Shown here: piece after piece, positions 16,740 to 25,001 of the stretch | How positions within the stretch are numbered: the first letter of the stretch is position 1 | How the letters are laid out: every line of letters starts with the position of its first letter | Origin: Lachnospiraceae bacterium | Lineage (GTDB): Bacteria; Bacillota; Clostridia; Lachnospirales; Lachnospiraceae | Length of the DNA stretch: 64,000 nucleotides | Assembly (NCBI GenBank): GCA_900751995.1 | Contig: CAADTP010000004.1 | Coordinates: 28,706-92,705 of the forward strand | Direction of reading: 5' to 3' | The notes under the pieces: generated by a model | What the model saw: the letters and a program-made list of their open reading frames with translations, nothing else | Told to the model about the DNA's origin: nothing | The model's database searches: none | Translations under genes and position numbers: made by a program

Positions 16740-16779
16740 TTTGATTATCAAATTATATCATCATAAAAGTATTTGTCAA
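16740..16779 (-). promoter_or_regulatory. fab operon promoter with FabT-type operator
   Basis: Reading the minus strand: TTGACA (16779-16774), 16-base spacer, TATAAT (16757-16752), immediately followed by TTTGAT-A-ATCAAA (16752-16740). The palindrome matches, from memory, the FabT box of streptococci (TTTGATTATCAAA core) and covers the expected start site, so repression by the MarR protein encoded at 6811-7251 is likely. Confidence 0.75.
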
Positions 16780-16805
16780 GAAGGAATTTTTGAGCATCCT
16801 TTTAT

Positions 16806-16877
16806 AAAAAAAATAACAGCTGCCCCAGGCGTGGAGTATTGGTCTCTCCTCTGTCCTGTGACAGCTGTCTTATTTTT
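16806..16877. terminator. Probable bidirectional terminator between the 16919 gene and fabH promoter
   Basis: AAAAAATAACAGCTG and CAGCTGTCTTATTTTTTT can pair across a ~45-base loop; A and T runs lie on both sides. The long loop makes this less certain than the other terminators. Confidence 0.45.
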
Positions 16878-16918
16878 TTCAGACAGGTATTGTATTTATG
16901 GTTATTGCATTTATAGTT

Positions 16919-17191
16919 TTACTTCATCGCCCACTGTACCAGGCACACCACACCAATCTGCACCAGCAGTATCACCGGTACACCAATTGCAAATCTGGCT
17001 TTTCGGGTTTTGTGGTGAAAAAATCTCATGCCAAGGATCGCCCCGACGCTGCCACCAATGACAGCACTTAAGATCAAGGTCTTCTCCGGGATCCGCCATT
17101 TATTACGACGGGCTTTCTGCTTGTCAACTCCGAAAAGCACAAAGGCCAGGATATTGACTGCAAGCAGATAATAATATATGTAATCATTCAT
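16919..17191 (-). CDS. DUF1294 family small membrane protein
   Basis: 90 residues with three hydrophobic helices and the conserved LFGVDKQKARRNKWRIPEKTL segment followed by GGSVGAILGMRFFHHKTRK, as in DUF1294 proteins. Function unknown; some relatives are fused to cold-shock domains, but none is present here. The gene follows the MnmM-like gene on the same strand. Confidence 0.8.
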   Translation of the reverse strand: MNDYIYYYLLAVNILAFVLFGVDKQKARRNKWRIPEKTLILSAVIGGSVGAILGMRFFHHKTRKARFAIGVPVILLVQIGVVCLVQWAMK

Positions 17192-17247
17192 GATAGCTCC
17201 CTCCGGGCTCTGTGTCCTGTATTTCGGACAGTAACCGATTTATGTAT

Positions 17248-17814
17248 TCATTGCAGTTTGATGATCAGCACCGGTATGGGCGGATCATTAGGCCGGTTTG
17301 CATATTCCGACAGGATCACCAGATATTTATGAGGATCCAACTGACGGATAAACGCAAGCATCTCATCCCGTTCCTGATATCCTGTATCCCCGCCACTGTA
17401 AATGCAAAGTGTCATAAGTCCGCCTTTTTTCAGAAGCTTAAGTCCGCTTTCCACCGCACTTATGCTGCTGTCTGCTCTGGTCGCCACCGAATGGTCTCCG
17501 CCGGGAAGATATCCCAGATTAAAGGTGATGCAGGACACGGTTTCTTCTTCTGCATAAACATCCATATTCTCATGAGACTCCAGAAGAAGCTGATAATTTT
17601 CCGGACAGTTATCTCTTTTCAGTCGCTCCTTCGTATGTTCCAGTGCCTGCTTCTGAATGTCAAAAGCCAGAACCCGTCCCCTTTTTCCTGCAAGCTGGCT
17701 TAACAGAGCCGTGTCATTGCCATTTCCCATTGTTGCATCGATACAGATGTCTCCCGGCATGACCTGCTGCCGTATAAAATGCTGCATGTATGCAGTGATC
17801 TGAAGATTTTTCAT
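17248..17814 (-). CDS. mnmM: tRNA (mnm5s2U34)-methyltransferase-like (MnmM/YtqB)
   Basis: 188-residue class I SAM-dependent methyltransferase of the YtqB family, shown in other Gram-positives to methylate nm5(s2)U34 in tRNA (MnmM). The SAM loop is CIDATMGNGNDTALL, followed by AFDIQKQALEHT and the family-specific NLGYLPGGDHSVAT. The C-terminal PPIPVLIIKLQ is typical. The family name is recalled from the motif set; alternative rRNA-methyltransferase labels exist for the same family. Confidence 0.8.
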   Translation of the reverse strand: MKNLQITAYMQHFIRQQVMPGDICIDATMGNGNDTALLSQLAGKRGRVLAFDIQKQALEHTKERLKRDNCPENYQLLLESHENMDVYAEEETVSCITFNLGYLPGGDHSVATRADSSISAVESGLKLLKKGGLMTLCIYSGGDTGYQERDEMLAFIRQLDPHKYLVILSEYANRPNDPPIPVLIIKLQ

Positions 17815-17837
17815 TTAAAAATCCTTTCAAAATTCTC

Positions 17838-18329
17838 TTACAGTTCATGATAATACGGACAGATATCCTCATAATGTCCATCCTTCATACGGAACCCCTT
17901 CGGGATCACGCCAAGCTGGGTAAATCCAAGTCTCTCATAAAGATGTCTTGCAGGAACATTGCAGGCCACAACCGCATTAAACTGCAGGACACCAAAACCA
18001 TGCTCTTTTCCCCGGGTCAGACAGTCGGATACCAGCTTTTCTCCAATGTGAAGTCCTCTGGAATCTCTGCTTACCGCATAGCTGGCGTTACAGATATGAC
18101 CGCATCTTCCGATATTATTCGGATGAAGAATGTAAAGTCCGTAAACGTTTCCGCTTTCCGCATCTACTGCTACAGCTGTATAGGTCTGTTCTGCAAAAAA
18201 AGCTTTTCCTGTCTCTTCGTTAAGGCATTCTTCCTGTGGAAAAGCCACACCGTCTTCTACAACCTCATTCCATATCCGGATCAGATCCGGAAGATCTTTT
18301 TCTTCGTATTTTCTTACTGTAACATTCAT
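17838..18329 (-). CDS. GNAT-family N-acetyltransferase
   Basis: 163 residues with the GNAT fold: N-terminal VRKYEEKDLPDLIRIWNEVV, the acetyl-CoA pyrophosphate loop region SRGLHIGEKLVSDCL, and the C-terminal LYERLGFTQLGVIPKGFRMKDG. It resembles phosphinothricin/small-amine acetyltransferases, but the substrate is not evident. It lies between MnmM and the Crp/Fnr regulator on the same strand with short gaps. Confidence 0.75.
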   Translation of the reverse strand: MNVTVRKYEEKDLPDLIRIWNEVVEDGVAFPQEECLNEETGKAFFAEQTYTAVAVDAESGNVYGLYILHPNNIGRCGHICNASYAVSRDSRGLHIGEKLVSDCLTRGKEHGFGVLQFNAVVACNVPARHLYERLGFTQLGVIPKGFRMKDGHYEDICPYYHEL

Positions 18330-18343
18330 GATGATCTTCTCCT

Positions 18344-18982
18344 CTATTTAAGCAGCTCCACATTCCGTCCGTTTCTTCGGATCACACCCTCATCCGAAAG
18401 ATTTTTGATCTCCCGCATCATGGCACTACGGTCCACACTTAAGTACTGGGCCAGTGCGGTATAGGACATGGGCAGCTTGAATTTCCCGGCATTTTTTTCC
18501 GCAGCCAGAGAATGCAGATAAGCTATCAGCTTCTTCCTGGTGGAGGATCGTGAAAGCATGTATATCCGATCCGTCTGCTGCCTGGAACGGAGGGCTGTCA
18601 TCTGCAGAAGATTACTGACCATCTGGCTGTGATGATGACAGGCATTTTCACAGCGCTTGATCACATGCTCATAATCAATAAACAGCACCTTCGTCACGGT
18701 AGTGGCACATACATAATAATGCTGGGAATCTGACGGAAGCAGAAACGGTTCGCCAAATACACTGTCCCTATTCAGTTCATCGATGACATACTCATTTCCA
18801 TCCTCGTCGCAGCAGTAGAGAACTGCTCTTCCCTCCTGGATCAGACCGATCTTTTTCATGGAGCTGGAATATTCCATGATGGTTTCTCCATTCTGAAAAA
18901 CTTTCTCCCGGACTTTAAAGCAGACACGCATTCTTTCCTGTTCTTCGGGCAAAATATCCGTAAATAAAGTGATATGCTCCAT
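18344..18982 (-). CDS. Crp/Fnr-family transcriptional regulator
   Basis: 212 residues from ATG 18982, chosen for its GGGAGGA site; the frame extends further upstream without support. Residues ~1-125 are a cyclic-nucleotide-binding-type beta roll (NGETIMEYSSSMKKIGLIQEG, DSVFGEPFLL) and the C-terminus a winged HTH (SYTALAQYLSVDRSAMMREIKNLSDEGVI). No N-terminal four-Cys cluster, so it is not a classical FeS FNR. It is divergent from a flavodiiron protein with a Crp-like palindrome at -41.5 of that gene, suggesting it activates it. Confidence 0.8.
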   Translation of the reverse strand: MEHITLFTDILPEEQERMRVCFKVREKVFQNGETIMEYSSSMKKIGLIQEGRAVLYCCDEDGNEYVIDELNRDSVFGEPFLLPSDSQHYYVCATTVTKVLFIDYEHVIKRCENACHHHSQMVSNLLQMTALRSRQQTDRIYMLSRSSTRKKLIAYLHSLAAEKNAGKFKLPMSYTALAQYLSVDRSAMMREIKNLSDEGVIRRNGRNVELLK

Positions 18983-19153
18983 AAATTTTCCTCCCACCGG
19001 CAAAATACTCTTCCGCATATCTGTACTTTCCTCTTTGTATACAAGACTATGTAAGAGGACTCTCAAAGCAACTATCCGCATTTTATTTTGCTGCATGTTT
19101 CTGATTTTATACCAGCACGAAAAAAATGTAAAGTCTGGAAATTTTTCCTGTTT

Positions 19154-19196
19154 TGTTGTATTTGCAACAGTTTTTGCCATCAATTTCTGTTATATT
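19154..19196 (+). promoter_or_regulatory. Candidate Crp/Fnr site and promoter of the flavodiiron gene
   Basis: TGTTG-N6-CAACA (19154-19169) has the spacing of Crp-type sites. A TATATT -10 element lies at 19191-19196 with no good -35. With the start ~7 bases after the -10, the palindrome centre (19161.5) falls at -41.5, the class II activator position. Confidence 0.55.
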
Positions 19197-19273
19197 TTTA
19201 TCAAAGTTAAGAAACAAACAAATCACTGAAGCATATAAATAAATCCACCATAGAAAGAAAAGAGGAATCGCTC

Positions 19274-21067
19274 ATGAAAATCACAGATACCATCAAATAT
19301 GTAGGCGTTAATGATCATCAGGTTGACCTTTTTGAGGGCCAGTACAAAGTGCCGAACGGCATGTCCTACAACTCCTATGTGATCCTGGACGAAAAAATTG
19401 CGGTTATGGATACGGTAGATGCAAATTTTACTCACGAATGGCTTGATAATATCCAGAAAGTTCTGGGCGACCGGAAACCGGATTATCTGATCGTACAGCA
19501 TATGGAACCGGATCACGCAGCCAACATCGCAAACTTCCTGAAGGCTTATCCGGACACCATCGTTGTTTCCAACAAAAAAGCCTTCGCCATGATGCAGAAC
19601 TTCTTTGACCTGGATCTGGAAGGTCATCAGATCATCGTAGATAACGGCGGAACCCTTTCCCTTGGAAAACACGATCTGACTTTTGTATTTGCACCGATGG
19701 TTCACTGGCCGGAGGTTATGGTCACTTATGACAGCACAGAAAAGGTTCTTTTTTCCGCAGACGGCTTCGGAAAATTCGGCGCCCTGGATGCAGAGGAACC
19801 ATGGGACGATGAGGCAAGAAGATACTATATCGGCATCGTTGGAAAATATGGTGTGCAGGTGCAGAATCTTCTGAAAGTAGCCGCAGCTCTGGATATCCAG
19901 ACCATCTGCCCACTCCACGGACCGGTTCTTACTGAAGATCTTGGACATTATATTAGCCTCTATGATACCTGGTCTTCCTACACACCGGAGGATGACGGAA
20001 TCGTGATCGCCTACACTTCTGTATACGGTCATACAAAAATGGCCGTTCAGCAGTTGGCCGATAAATTCCGCAGCAAAGGATGTCCAAACGTTGTTGTCTA
20101 TGATCTTGCAAGAGACGATATGTCCCAGGCACTGAGCGATGCTTTCCGTTACTCCAAGCTGGTTCTCGCAACCACCACATATAATGCAGGCATCTATCCG
20201 TTTATGAACGACTTTATTACCCGTCTGACAGAGCACAACTTCCAGAACCGCACGGTAGGACTGATTGAAAACGGAACCTGGGCACCGCTGGCAGCGAAGG
20301 TTATGAAAGAAATGCTTTCCAAATGCAAAAAGATCAGCTGGCTGAATACCACAGTTAAGATCATGTCTGCAGTAAATGAAGAAAACCGCAGGCAGATGGA
20401 AGCTATGGCTGATGAGCTCTGCCAGGAATACATTGCAAAAAGCGATGATCTTGCCAACAAGAATGATATGACTGCTCTGTTCCGCATCGGTTACGGCCTC
20501 TATGTGGTAACCTCCAACGATGGCAAAAAGGACAACGGTCTGATCGTCAATACCGTTACACAGCTTACCGACAACCCATATCGCGTGGCTGTCAACATCA
20601 ACAAGGCAAACTACTCTCACCACGTGATCCAGCAGACCGGTATCATGAACGTAAACTGCCTGTCCACAGATGCTCCGTTCTCTGTTTTTGAGCAGTTCGG
20701 CTTCCAGTCCGGCAGAAGCACCGATAAATTTGCCGGACAGAAAGTAAACCACTCCGACAACGGCCTGGTATTCCTGGACAAATATATCAATGCTTTCATG
20801 TCCCTGAAGGTAGAAAACTATGTGGATCTCGGCACTCACGGAATGTTCATCTGCAGCGTCACAGAGGCCCGTGTCATGAGCGATCAGGATACCATGACTT
20901 ACACCTACTACCAGAAACATGTAAAGCCAAAGCCACAGACCGAAGGCAAAAAAGGCTGGGTATGCAAAGTCTGCGGATACATCTATGAAGGCGATGAACT
21001 TCCGGAAGATATCATCTGCCCGCTGTGCAAGCATGGCGCTGTGGATTTTGAGCCGATCGAAGGATAA
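19274..21067 (+). CDS. Multidomain flavodiiron protein (diiron-flavodoxin-flavin reductase-rubredoxin)
   Basis: 597 residues reducing O2 and/or NO. Domains: metallo-beta-lactamase diiron core (~1-250) with all ligands visible (HMEPDH, VHWPE, SADGFG, PLHGPV); flavodoxin (~255-395, AYTSVYGHTKMAV); flavin-reductase-like (~405-545, FRIGYGLYVVTSNDG); C-terminal rubredoxin-type iron site (~565-597) with C-X2-C-X14-C-X2-C, the short spacing of rubrerythrins. One chain could therefore pass electrons from a reductase to the diiron site. Cytosolic; monocistronic, with a terminator at 21135. The divergent Crp/Fnr regulator probably controls it. Confidence 0.92.
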   Translation: MKITDTIKYVGVNDHQVDLFEGQYKVPNGMSYNSYVILDEKIAVMDTVDANFTHEWLDNIQKVLGDRKPDYLIVQHMEPDHAANIANFLKAYPDTIVVSNKKAFAMMQNFFDLDLEGHQIIVDNGGTLSLGKHDLTFVFAPMVHWPEVMVTYDSTEKVLFSADGFGKFGALDAEEPWDDEARRYYIGIVGKYGVQVQNLLKVAAALDIQTICPLHGPVLTEDLGHYISLYDTWSSYTPEDDGIVIAYTSVYGHTKMAVQQLADKFRSKGCPNVVVYDLARDDMSQALSDAFRYSKLVLATTTYNAGIYPFMNDFITRLTEHNFQNRTVGLIENGTWAPLAAKVMKEMLSKCKKISWLNTTVKIMSAVNEENRRQMEAMADELCQEYIAKSDDLANKNDMTALFRIGYGLYVVTSNDGKKDNGLIVNTVTQLTDNPYRVAVNINKANYSHHVIQQTGIMNVNCLSTDAPFSVFEQFGFQSGRSTDKFAGQKVNHSDNGLVFLDKYINAFMSLKVENYVDLGTHGMFICSVTEARVMSDQDTMTYTYYQKHVKPKPQTEGKKGWVCKVCGYIYEGDELPEDIICPLCKHGAVDFEPIEG

Positions 21068-21134
21068 GACTGAAATCCCCATAAATTGATTTAATCCGGT
21101 TACAGCTCCCTTATTTTTACAAATTATAAACCAC

Positions 21135-21170
21135 AAAAAAGACAGGCTTCTGAGGTGGCCTGTCTTTTTT
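21135..21170. terminator. Terminator after the flavodiiron gene
   Basis: AAAAAAGACAGGC - 10-base loop - GCCTGTCTTTTTT: perfect stem with A and T runs on both sides, so it can act in both directions (flavodiiron gene plus, glycerate kinase minus). Confidence 0.9.
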
Positions 21171-21289
21171 GTATTATCATCCAATGTCTTCGCAGCGTCT
21201 TTCACCAAATTTATTCTTACAGCAGATCAGACACTCACGCTCTGTATTTCTGCAGGAATCCTGAAATTTACGAATCATATGCCTTTTAT

Positions 21290-22420
21290 TTATTTCATCA
21301 GTCTGATAACCTGCTCTGTAGTATCTGCCAGATTCTGCTTTGCATTCTCATTTTTCATGGCCTCCTCCAGAGTTACCACTCCGCGGAGGATCGGGAAAAA
21401 GGCATCGATCCCTGCATCGTTGCAGGCTCTTGCGTCACGCTGTACGGCACCTGCAAAGGCGATCACTTTTTTGCCATATTTCTTTGCAAGCTTTGCAACA
21501 CCTACCGGCGCTTTTCCCATGGCTGTCTGTCCATCCATACGTCCCTCACCTGTGATCACAAGATCCGCGTCTTTGATGTAGTCCTCAAGTTTTGTCTCAT
21601 CCAGCACGATGTTGATCCCGGATTCCAGGACTGCATCGGTAAAGGTCAGGAATGCAAATCCCATTCCGCCGGCAGCACCTGTTCCCGGATACTTTGGATC
21701 TGCTTTCGGAAAACGCTCCTTTGCAAGCTCTGCGTAAGCACCCAGCCACTGATCCATGTCCTGGATCATCTCCGGCGTAGCACCCTTCTGCGGTCCGTAG
21801 ATGGAACTGCATCCAAGCTCTCCGCAAAGAGGATTTGTGACATCGCAGGCAACACGAAATTTACATTCTGCAAGCTCCGGGATCACATAGGCAGCTGTGA
21901 TCTCTGTGATGTCTTTCAGGCCCCTTGCTCCCGGAAGGACCTGCTTTCCGTCTTTATCTAGAAATGCATAGCCAAGTGCCTGAAGCATTCCCACACCACC
22001 GTCATTGGTGGCGCTTCCGCCGATACCCACAATAAATCTGCGGCAGCCTTTTTCGATGGCGTCCTTGATCACCTCACCGACACCGTAGGTTGTGGTATAA
22101 AGAGGATTTCTTTTTTCGTACGGCACCTGCGTGATCCCTGCTGCACCAGCCATTTCGATCACTGCGGTCTTTGTGCTTTCGATGATGCCATACTCACAGA
22201 TCACCGGCTCGCCAAGAGGCCCCGTAACCTTTACGTGCTCTGTTTTTCCGTTCATTCCTGCGACAAGGGCTTCCACGGTTCCCTCTCCACCGTCTGCCAG
22301 TGGTCTTACCTGAACTTCTGCGTCCGCATCCACACGATGGATACCTTCAGTAGCTGCAAAGCCTGCCTCCATGGATGTCATACTGCCCTTAAAAGAATCG
22401 ATCGCTGTTACTACCTTCAT
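21290..22420 (-). CDS. glxK: Glycerate kinase (GlxK/GarK family)
   Basis: Phosphorylates glycerate with ATP, feeding glyoxylate/sugar-acid or serine catabolism into glycolysis. 376 residues, full length, with the family N-terminus AIDSFKGSMTSMEAGFAATEGI, RPLADGGEGTVEALV, GIGGSATNDGGVGMLQALG, and VITGEGRMDGQTAMGKAPVGVA. An AGGAGGAAAAT site precedes ATG 22420. Directly upstream on the other strand lies a degraded CdaR-type regulator, the usual partner of such kinases. Confidence 0.93.
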   Translation of the reverse strand: MKVVTAIDSFKGSMTSMEAGFAATEGIHRVDADAEVQVRPLADGGEGTVEALVAGMNGKTEHVKVTGPLGEPVICEYGIIESTKTAVIEMAGAAGITQVPYEKRNPLYTTTYGVGEVIKDAIEKGCRRFIVGIGGSATNDGGVGMLQALGYAFLDKDGKQVLPGARGLKDITEITAAYVIPELAECKFRVACDVTNPLCGELGCSSIYGPQKGATPEMIQDMDQWLGAYAELAKERFPKADPKYPGTGAAGGMGFAFLTFTDAVLESGINIVLDETKLEDYIKDADLVITGEGRMDGQTAMGKAPVGVAKLAKKYGKKVIAFAGAVQRDARACNDAGIDAFFPILRGVVTLEEAMKNENAKQNLADTTEQVIRLMK

Positions 22421-22504
22421 TTTATTTTCCTCCTGTATAATTTTTATGTAAAACTGATATCCGTACTCTCCGTTCTATCATTCCGTGTACCGGAAACGTG
22501 AAAT

Positions 22505-22774
22505 GTTCCTTTACGTGTCAGGCGGATATTCTCTGCGCAGCTCTGTAGCCAAATAACTGTTCTGCTGTTTGGTTATCAGCTGTCCCCGGATGAAAAGAAC
22601 CTTCTGCGAACTTATTTTTCCCTGGAAATGTCTCTGGCTGATGCCGCAGAGAAGCTTTTTCTCCACAAAAATACTCTTCAATATAAATTAAACCACATTT
22701 ATAAAAAATGTGGTCTCAATCCCCGAAAATTCCGGGACGCTGTTCTGTTGTATCTGGCACTGGAGCTGGAATGA
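22505..22774 (+). pseudogene. Remnant of a CdaR/PucR-type regulator (C-terminal HTH only)
   Basis: The frame ending in TGA at 22772-22774 encodes LSPDEKNLLRTYFSLEMSLA, DAAEKLFLHKNTLQYKLNHI, and then a conserved RKFRDAVLLYLALELE end: the C-terminal helix-turn-helix (HTH_30) of sugar-diacid regulators. Upstream similarity fades and a stop at 22499-22501 interrupts the frame; no start codon or ribosome site is present. CdaR regulates glycerate kinase in enterobacteria, and the kinase gene is adjacent here, so this is best read as a deleted local regulator. Confidence 0.7.
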
Positions 22775-22787
22775 ACCGGCCATTTCA

Positions 22788-23060
22788 CTATCCTCTCACA
22801 TGAAAGCCAAACTCCTCCTCCAATGGAATTTCCCTCTCTTCAATCCCCTCGATCTCCACAAAGCTCTGCTGAGAAAGGCGTTCTACCATCTCCCGGATTT
22901 CTTCTCTGGTTCCCTGTACTTCCATTTCCACACGATCATCCCAGAGATTCCGTACCCAGCCGGTCAGTCCCATGGACTGTGCAATATAATAGGAACGGTA
23001 ACGAAAGCCTACTCCCTGTACTCTTCCTGAAAAATAAAAATGTTTCCGAATCTTTTCCAT
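22788..23060 (-). CDS. acyP: Acylphosphatase
   Basis: Hydrolyses acyl phosphates. 90 residues from ATG 23060, preceded by a GAGGTG site; the longer frame to 23144 exceeds the normal ~90-residue size. The signature GRVQGVGFRYRSYYIAQSMGLTGWVRNL contains the catalytic Arg of VGFR and the Asn of WVRN. The C-terminus ends FGFHVRG. Free-standing gene. Confidence 0.9.
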   Translation of the reverse strand: MEKIRKHFYFSGRVQGVGFRYRSYYIAQSMGLTGWVRNLWDDRVEMEVQGTREEIREMVERLSQQSFVEIEGIEEREIPLEEEFGFHVRG

Positions 23061-23309
23061 CTGGCACCTCATATTTTCTGTCTTAACTATTCTGTCTCTG
23101 TATCTCCACCCGAAATTCTCCCGCATCCGCCGCAGGAATATCATAACCAGATTATATAATATTTCTTTATAAATTGTAAAGTTATATCCTTCTATCTATT
23201 GGAAACTATAATCATCTGCGTTATAATGGTTTTTATCAGAATAAAAAGAAATTTACTTTCTTTTGCAGAAAATATTTTCAACAAAATTTAACATCAGGAG
23301 GTAATGATC

Positions 23310-23828
23310 ATGAATGAAAGCATCAAAAACCTGTTAGAACGCAGAAGCATCCGCGCCTACAAAAAAGAGCTTGTTCCGAAAGAAACTCTGGATACGATCC
23401 TGGAAGCGGGAGAATATTCCCCCAGCGGCATGGGACAGCAGAGCACTCTTATGGTAGTGACACAGGATCCGGAGCTGGTTGCAAGGCTTTCCAAAATGAA
23501 CGCAGCTGTTATGGGCAGCACCTCAGATCCGTTCTACGGCGCCCCAACTGTGATCATTGTCTTTTCCGACAGCAAAATGGGCACCTGTGTGGAAAACGGA
23601 AGTCTTGTGATGGGAAATCTCATGAATGCCGCACATGCTCTCGGCGTGGACTCCTGCTGGATTCACCGTGCAAGAGAAGTTTTTGACTCCGAGGAAGGAA
23701 AAGAGCTGAAGAAGCAGTGGGGTGTTCCGGAGGAATATATCGGCGTGGGCCACTGTGTTCTTGGATACCGTGACTGTGAGTATCCAACAGCCAAACCGCG
23801 TAAGGATGGTTTTGTGATCCGTGTGTGA
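23310..23828 (+). CDS. Nitroreductase-family flavoprotein
   Basis: 172 residues from ATG 23310, which lies 8 bases after AGGAGG; an ATG two codons earlier is too close to that site. FMN-dependent oxidoreductase fold: LLERRSIRAYKKE for FMN phosphate binding, ILEAGEYSPSGMGQQS, and the late GHCVLGYRDCEYPTAKPRK segment. Substrate unknown; NAD(P)H-dependent reduction of nitro or quinone compounds is the family activity. It is followed by a convergent LysR gene. Confidence 0.85.
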   Translation: MNESIKNLLERRSIRAYKKELVPKETLDTILEAGEYSPSGMGQQSTLMVVTQDPELVARLSKMNAAVMGSTSDPFYGAPTVIIVFSDSKMGTCVENGSLVMGNLMNAAHALGVDSCWIHRAREVFDSEEGKELKKQWGVPEEYIGVGHCVLGYRDCEYPTAKPRKDGFVIRV

Positions 23829-23880
23829 TCGGCTTGCAGAATAAAATTTCCGCTGCCAAAAACTTTTAATGTAAATAAAG

Positions 23881-24001
23881 ATCTGACAGATTCCTGCATG
23901 ATACGCATCGCTACGTATCTGAGAATACACAGGGAAACAACCCTCCGGTATCATAAATACCAAAAGCCTTTCCCGTCTTCTCCGGTAGTGATCTGTCAGA
24001 T
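23881..24001. repeat. Pair of palindromes flanking a 110-bp intergenic spacer
   Basis: ATCTGACAGAT at 23881-23891 and ATCTGTCAGAT at 23991-24001. Each is palindromic around its central base and the two are also inverted copies of one another, so either two small hairpins or one long stem could form between the convergent nitroreductase and LysR genes. Confidence 0.5.
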
Positions 24002-24012
24002 TTTATTTTCTC

Positions 24013-24924
24013 TTATTTCAGTGCTTTATCCTTATATCTGGAAATCTCCTCCAGATATTTTTTCCCAAGGACACTGATGTTAACACCCTTTCTGGCAACA
24101 TAACCGATTGTCATGATCTCATCGGAATCCAGCTTCACAGCACAGTAATCGGAACCATTAAGATCCTCACAGATAATACCGGAGCATAAGGTATATCCAT
24201 TCAGTCCTACCATCAGGTTCAGCATAGTAGCCCTGTCATCGGCTTTGATCAGCCGTTTGTATTCATAGGTGCTCAAAACCTCCTCAGCAAAATAAAAAGA
24301 GTTATTTCCTCCCTGTTCAAAGGACAGACACGGATATTCCTTCAGTTCTTCCAGCGTGATCTTCTCACGCTTCGCCAGAGGATGCCCCTTCCACATATAA
24401 ACGTAGATCCGACAGTTAAGAAGTTCGTGAAACTCCAGACCATACTCGTGAAACATTTTTGTAAGTACCTTACGGTTAAAATCATTTACGTAGAGGATCC
24501 CGATCTCACTCTTGAAATTACGGACATCCTCGATGACCTGATGCGTCTTGGTCTCGTGGACCGCAAATTCGTACTCATCCATGCCGAATTGCTTTACCAG
24601 CTCCACAAAGGCATTAACTGCAAAGGTATAATGCTGCATGGAAACACTGAATTTTTTGCGTGACTGTTCCTTGGAAATATATTTGGCTTCCATCAGTTCG
24701 TACTGTTCCACCACCTGCCTTGCATACCCCAGAAATTCTTCGCCTGCAGGCGTTACGGCGATTCCTCGGTTCGTTCTTCGGAAGATCTCAACACCGGTTT
24801 CTGCTTCCAGCTCCCGGATTGCCGTGGAAAGACTGGGCTGAGAAATATAAAGGCTTTTTGCTGCCTCGTTCATAGATCCGGCTTTTGCAATTGCTATGGT
24901 ATATCTGAGCTGTGCCAGAGTCAT
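24013..24924 (-). CDS. LysR-family transcriptional regulator
   Basis: 303 residues. The N-terminal winged HTH is TIAIAKAGSMNEAAKSLYIS, then QPSLSTAIRELEAETGVEIFRR; a periplasmic-binding-like effector domain covers ~90-300. It is convergent with the nitroreductase and has no clear divergent partner; the next gene upstream is the SH3-repeat protein on the same strand. Effector and targets unknown. Confidence 0.85.
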   Translation of the reverse strand: MTLAQLRYTIAIAKAGSMNEAAKSLYISQPSLSTAIRELEAETGVEIFRRTNRGIAVTPAGEEFLGYARQVVEQYELMEAKYISKEQSRKKFSVSMQHYTFAVNAFVELVKQFGMDEYEFAVHETKTHQVIEDVRNFKSEIGILYVNDFNRKVLTKMFHEYGLEFHELLNCRIYVYMWKGHPLAKREKITLEELKEYPCLSFEQGGNNSFYFAEEVLSTYEYKRLIKADDRATMLNLMVGLNGYTLCSGIICEDLNGSDYCAVKLDSDEIMTIGYVARKGVNISVLGKKYLEEISRYKDKALK

Positions 24925-25001
24925 CTTTCTGCCTCCCCGTTTCTTGTTCCGGCTTTCTGTTCCTCTTCAGGCAGATCCGGCAACAAGCATCCTTTATCTT
25001 T

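Noticed and set aside
19223..21208. A 661-codon open frame on the minus strand opposite the flavodiiron gene
   Set aside because: The plus-strand protein has complete metal and flavin motifs; the antisense frame has none and no ribosome site.
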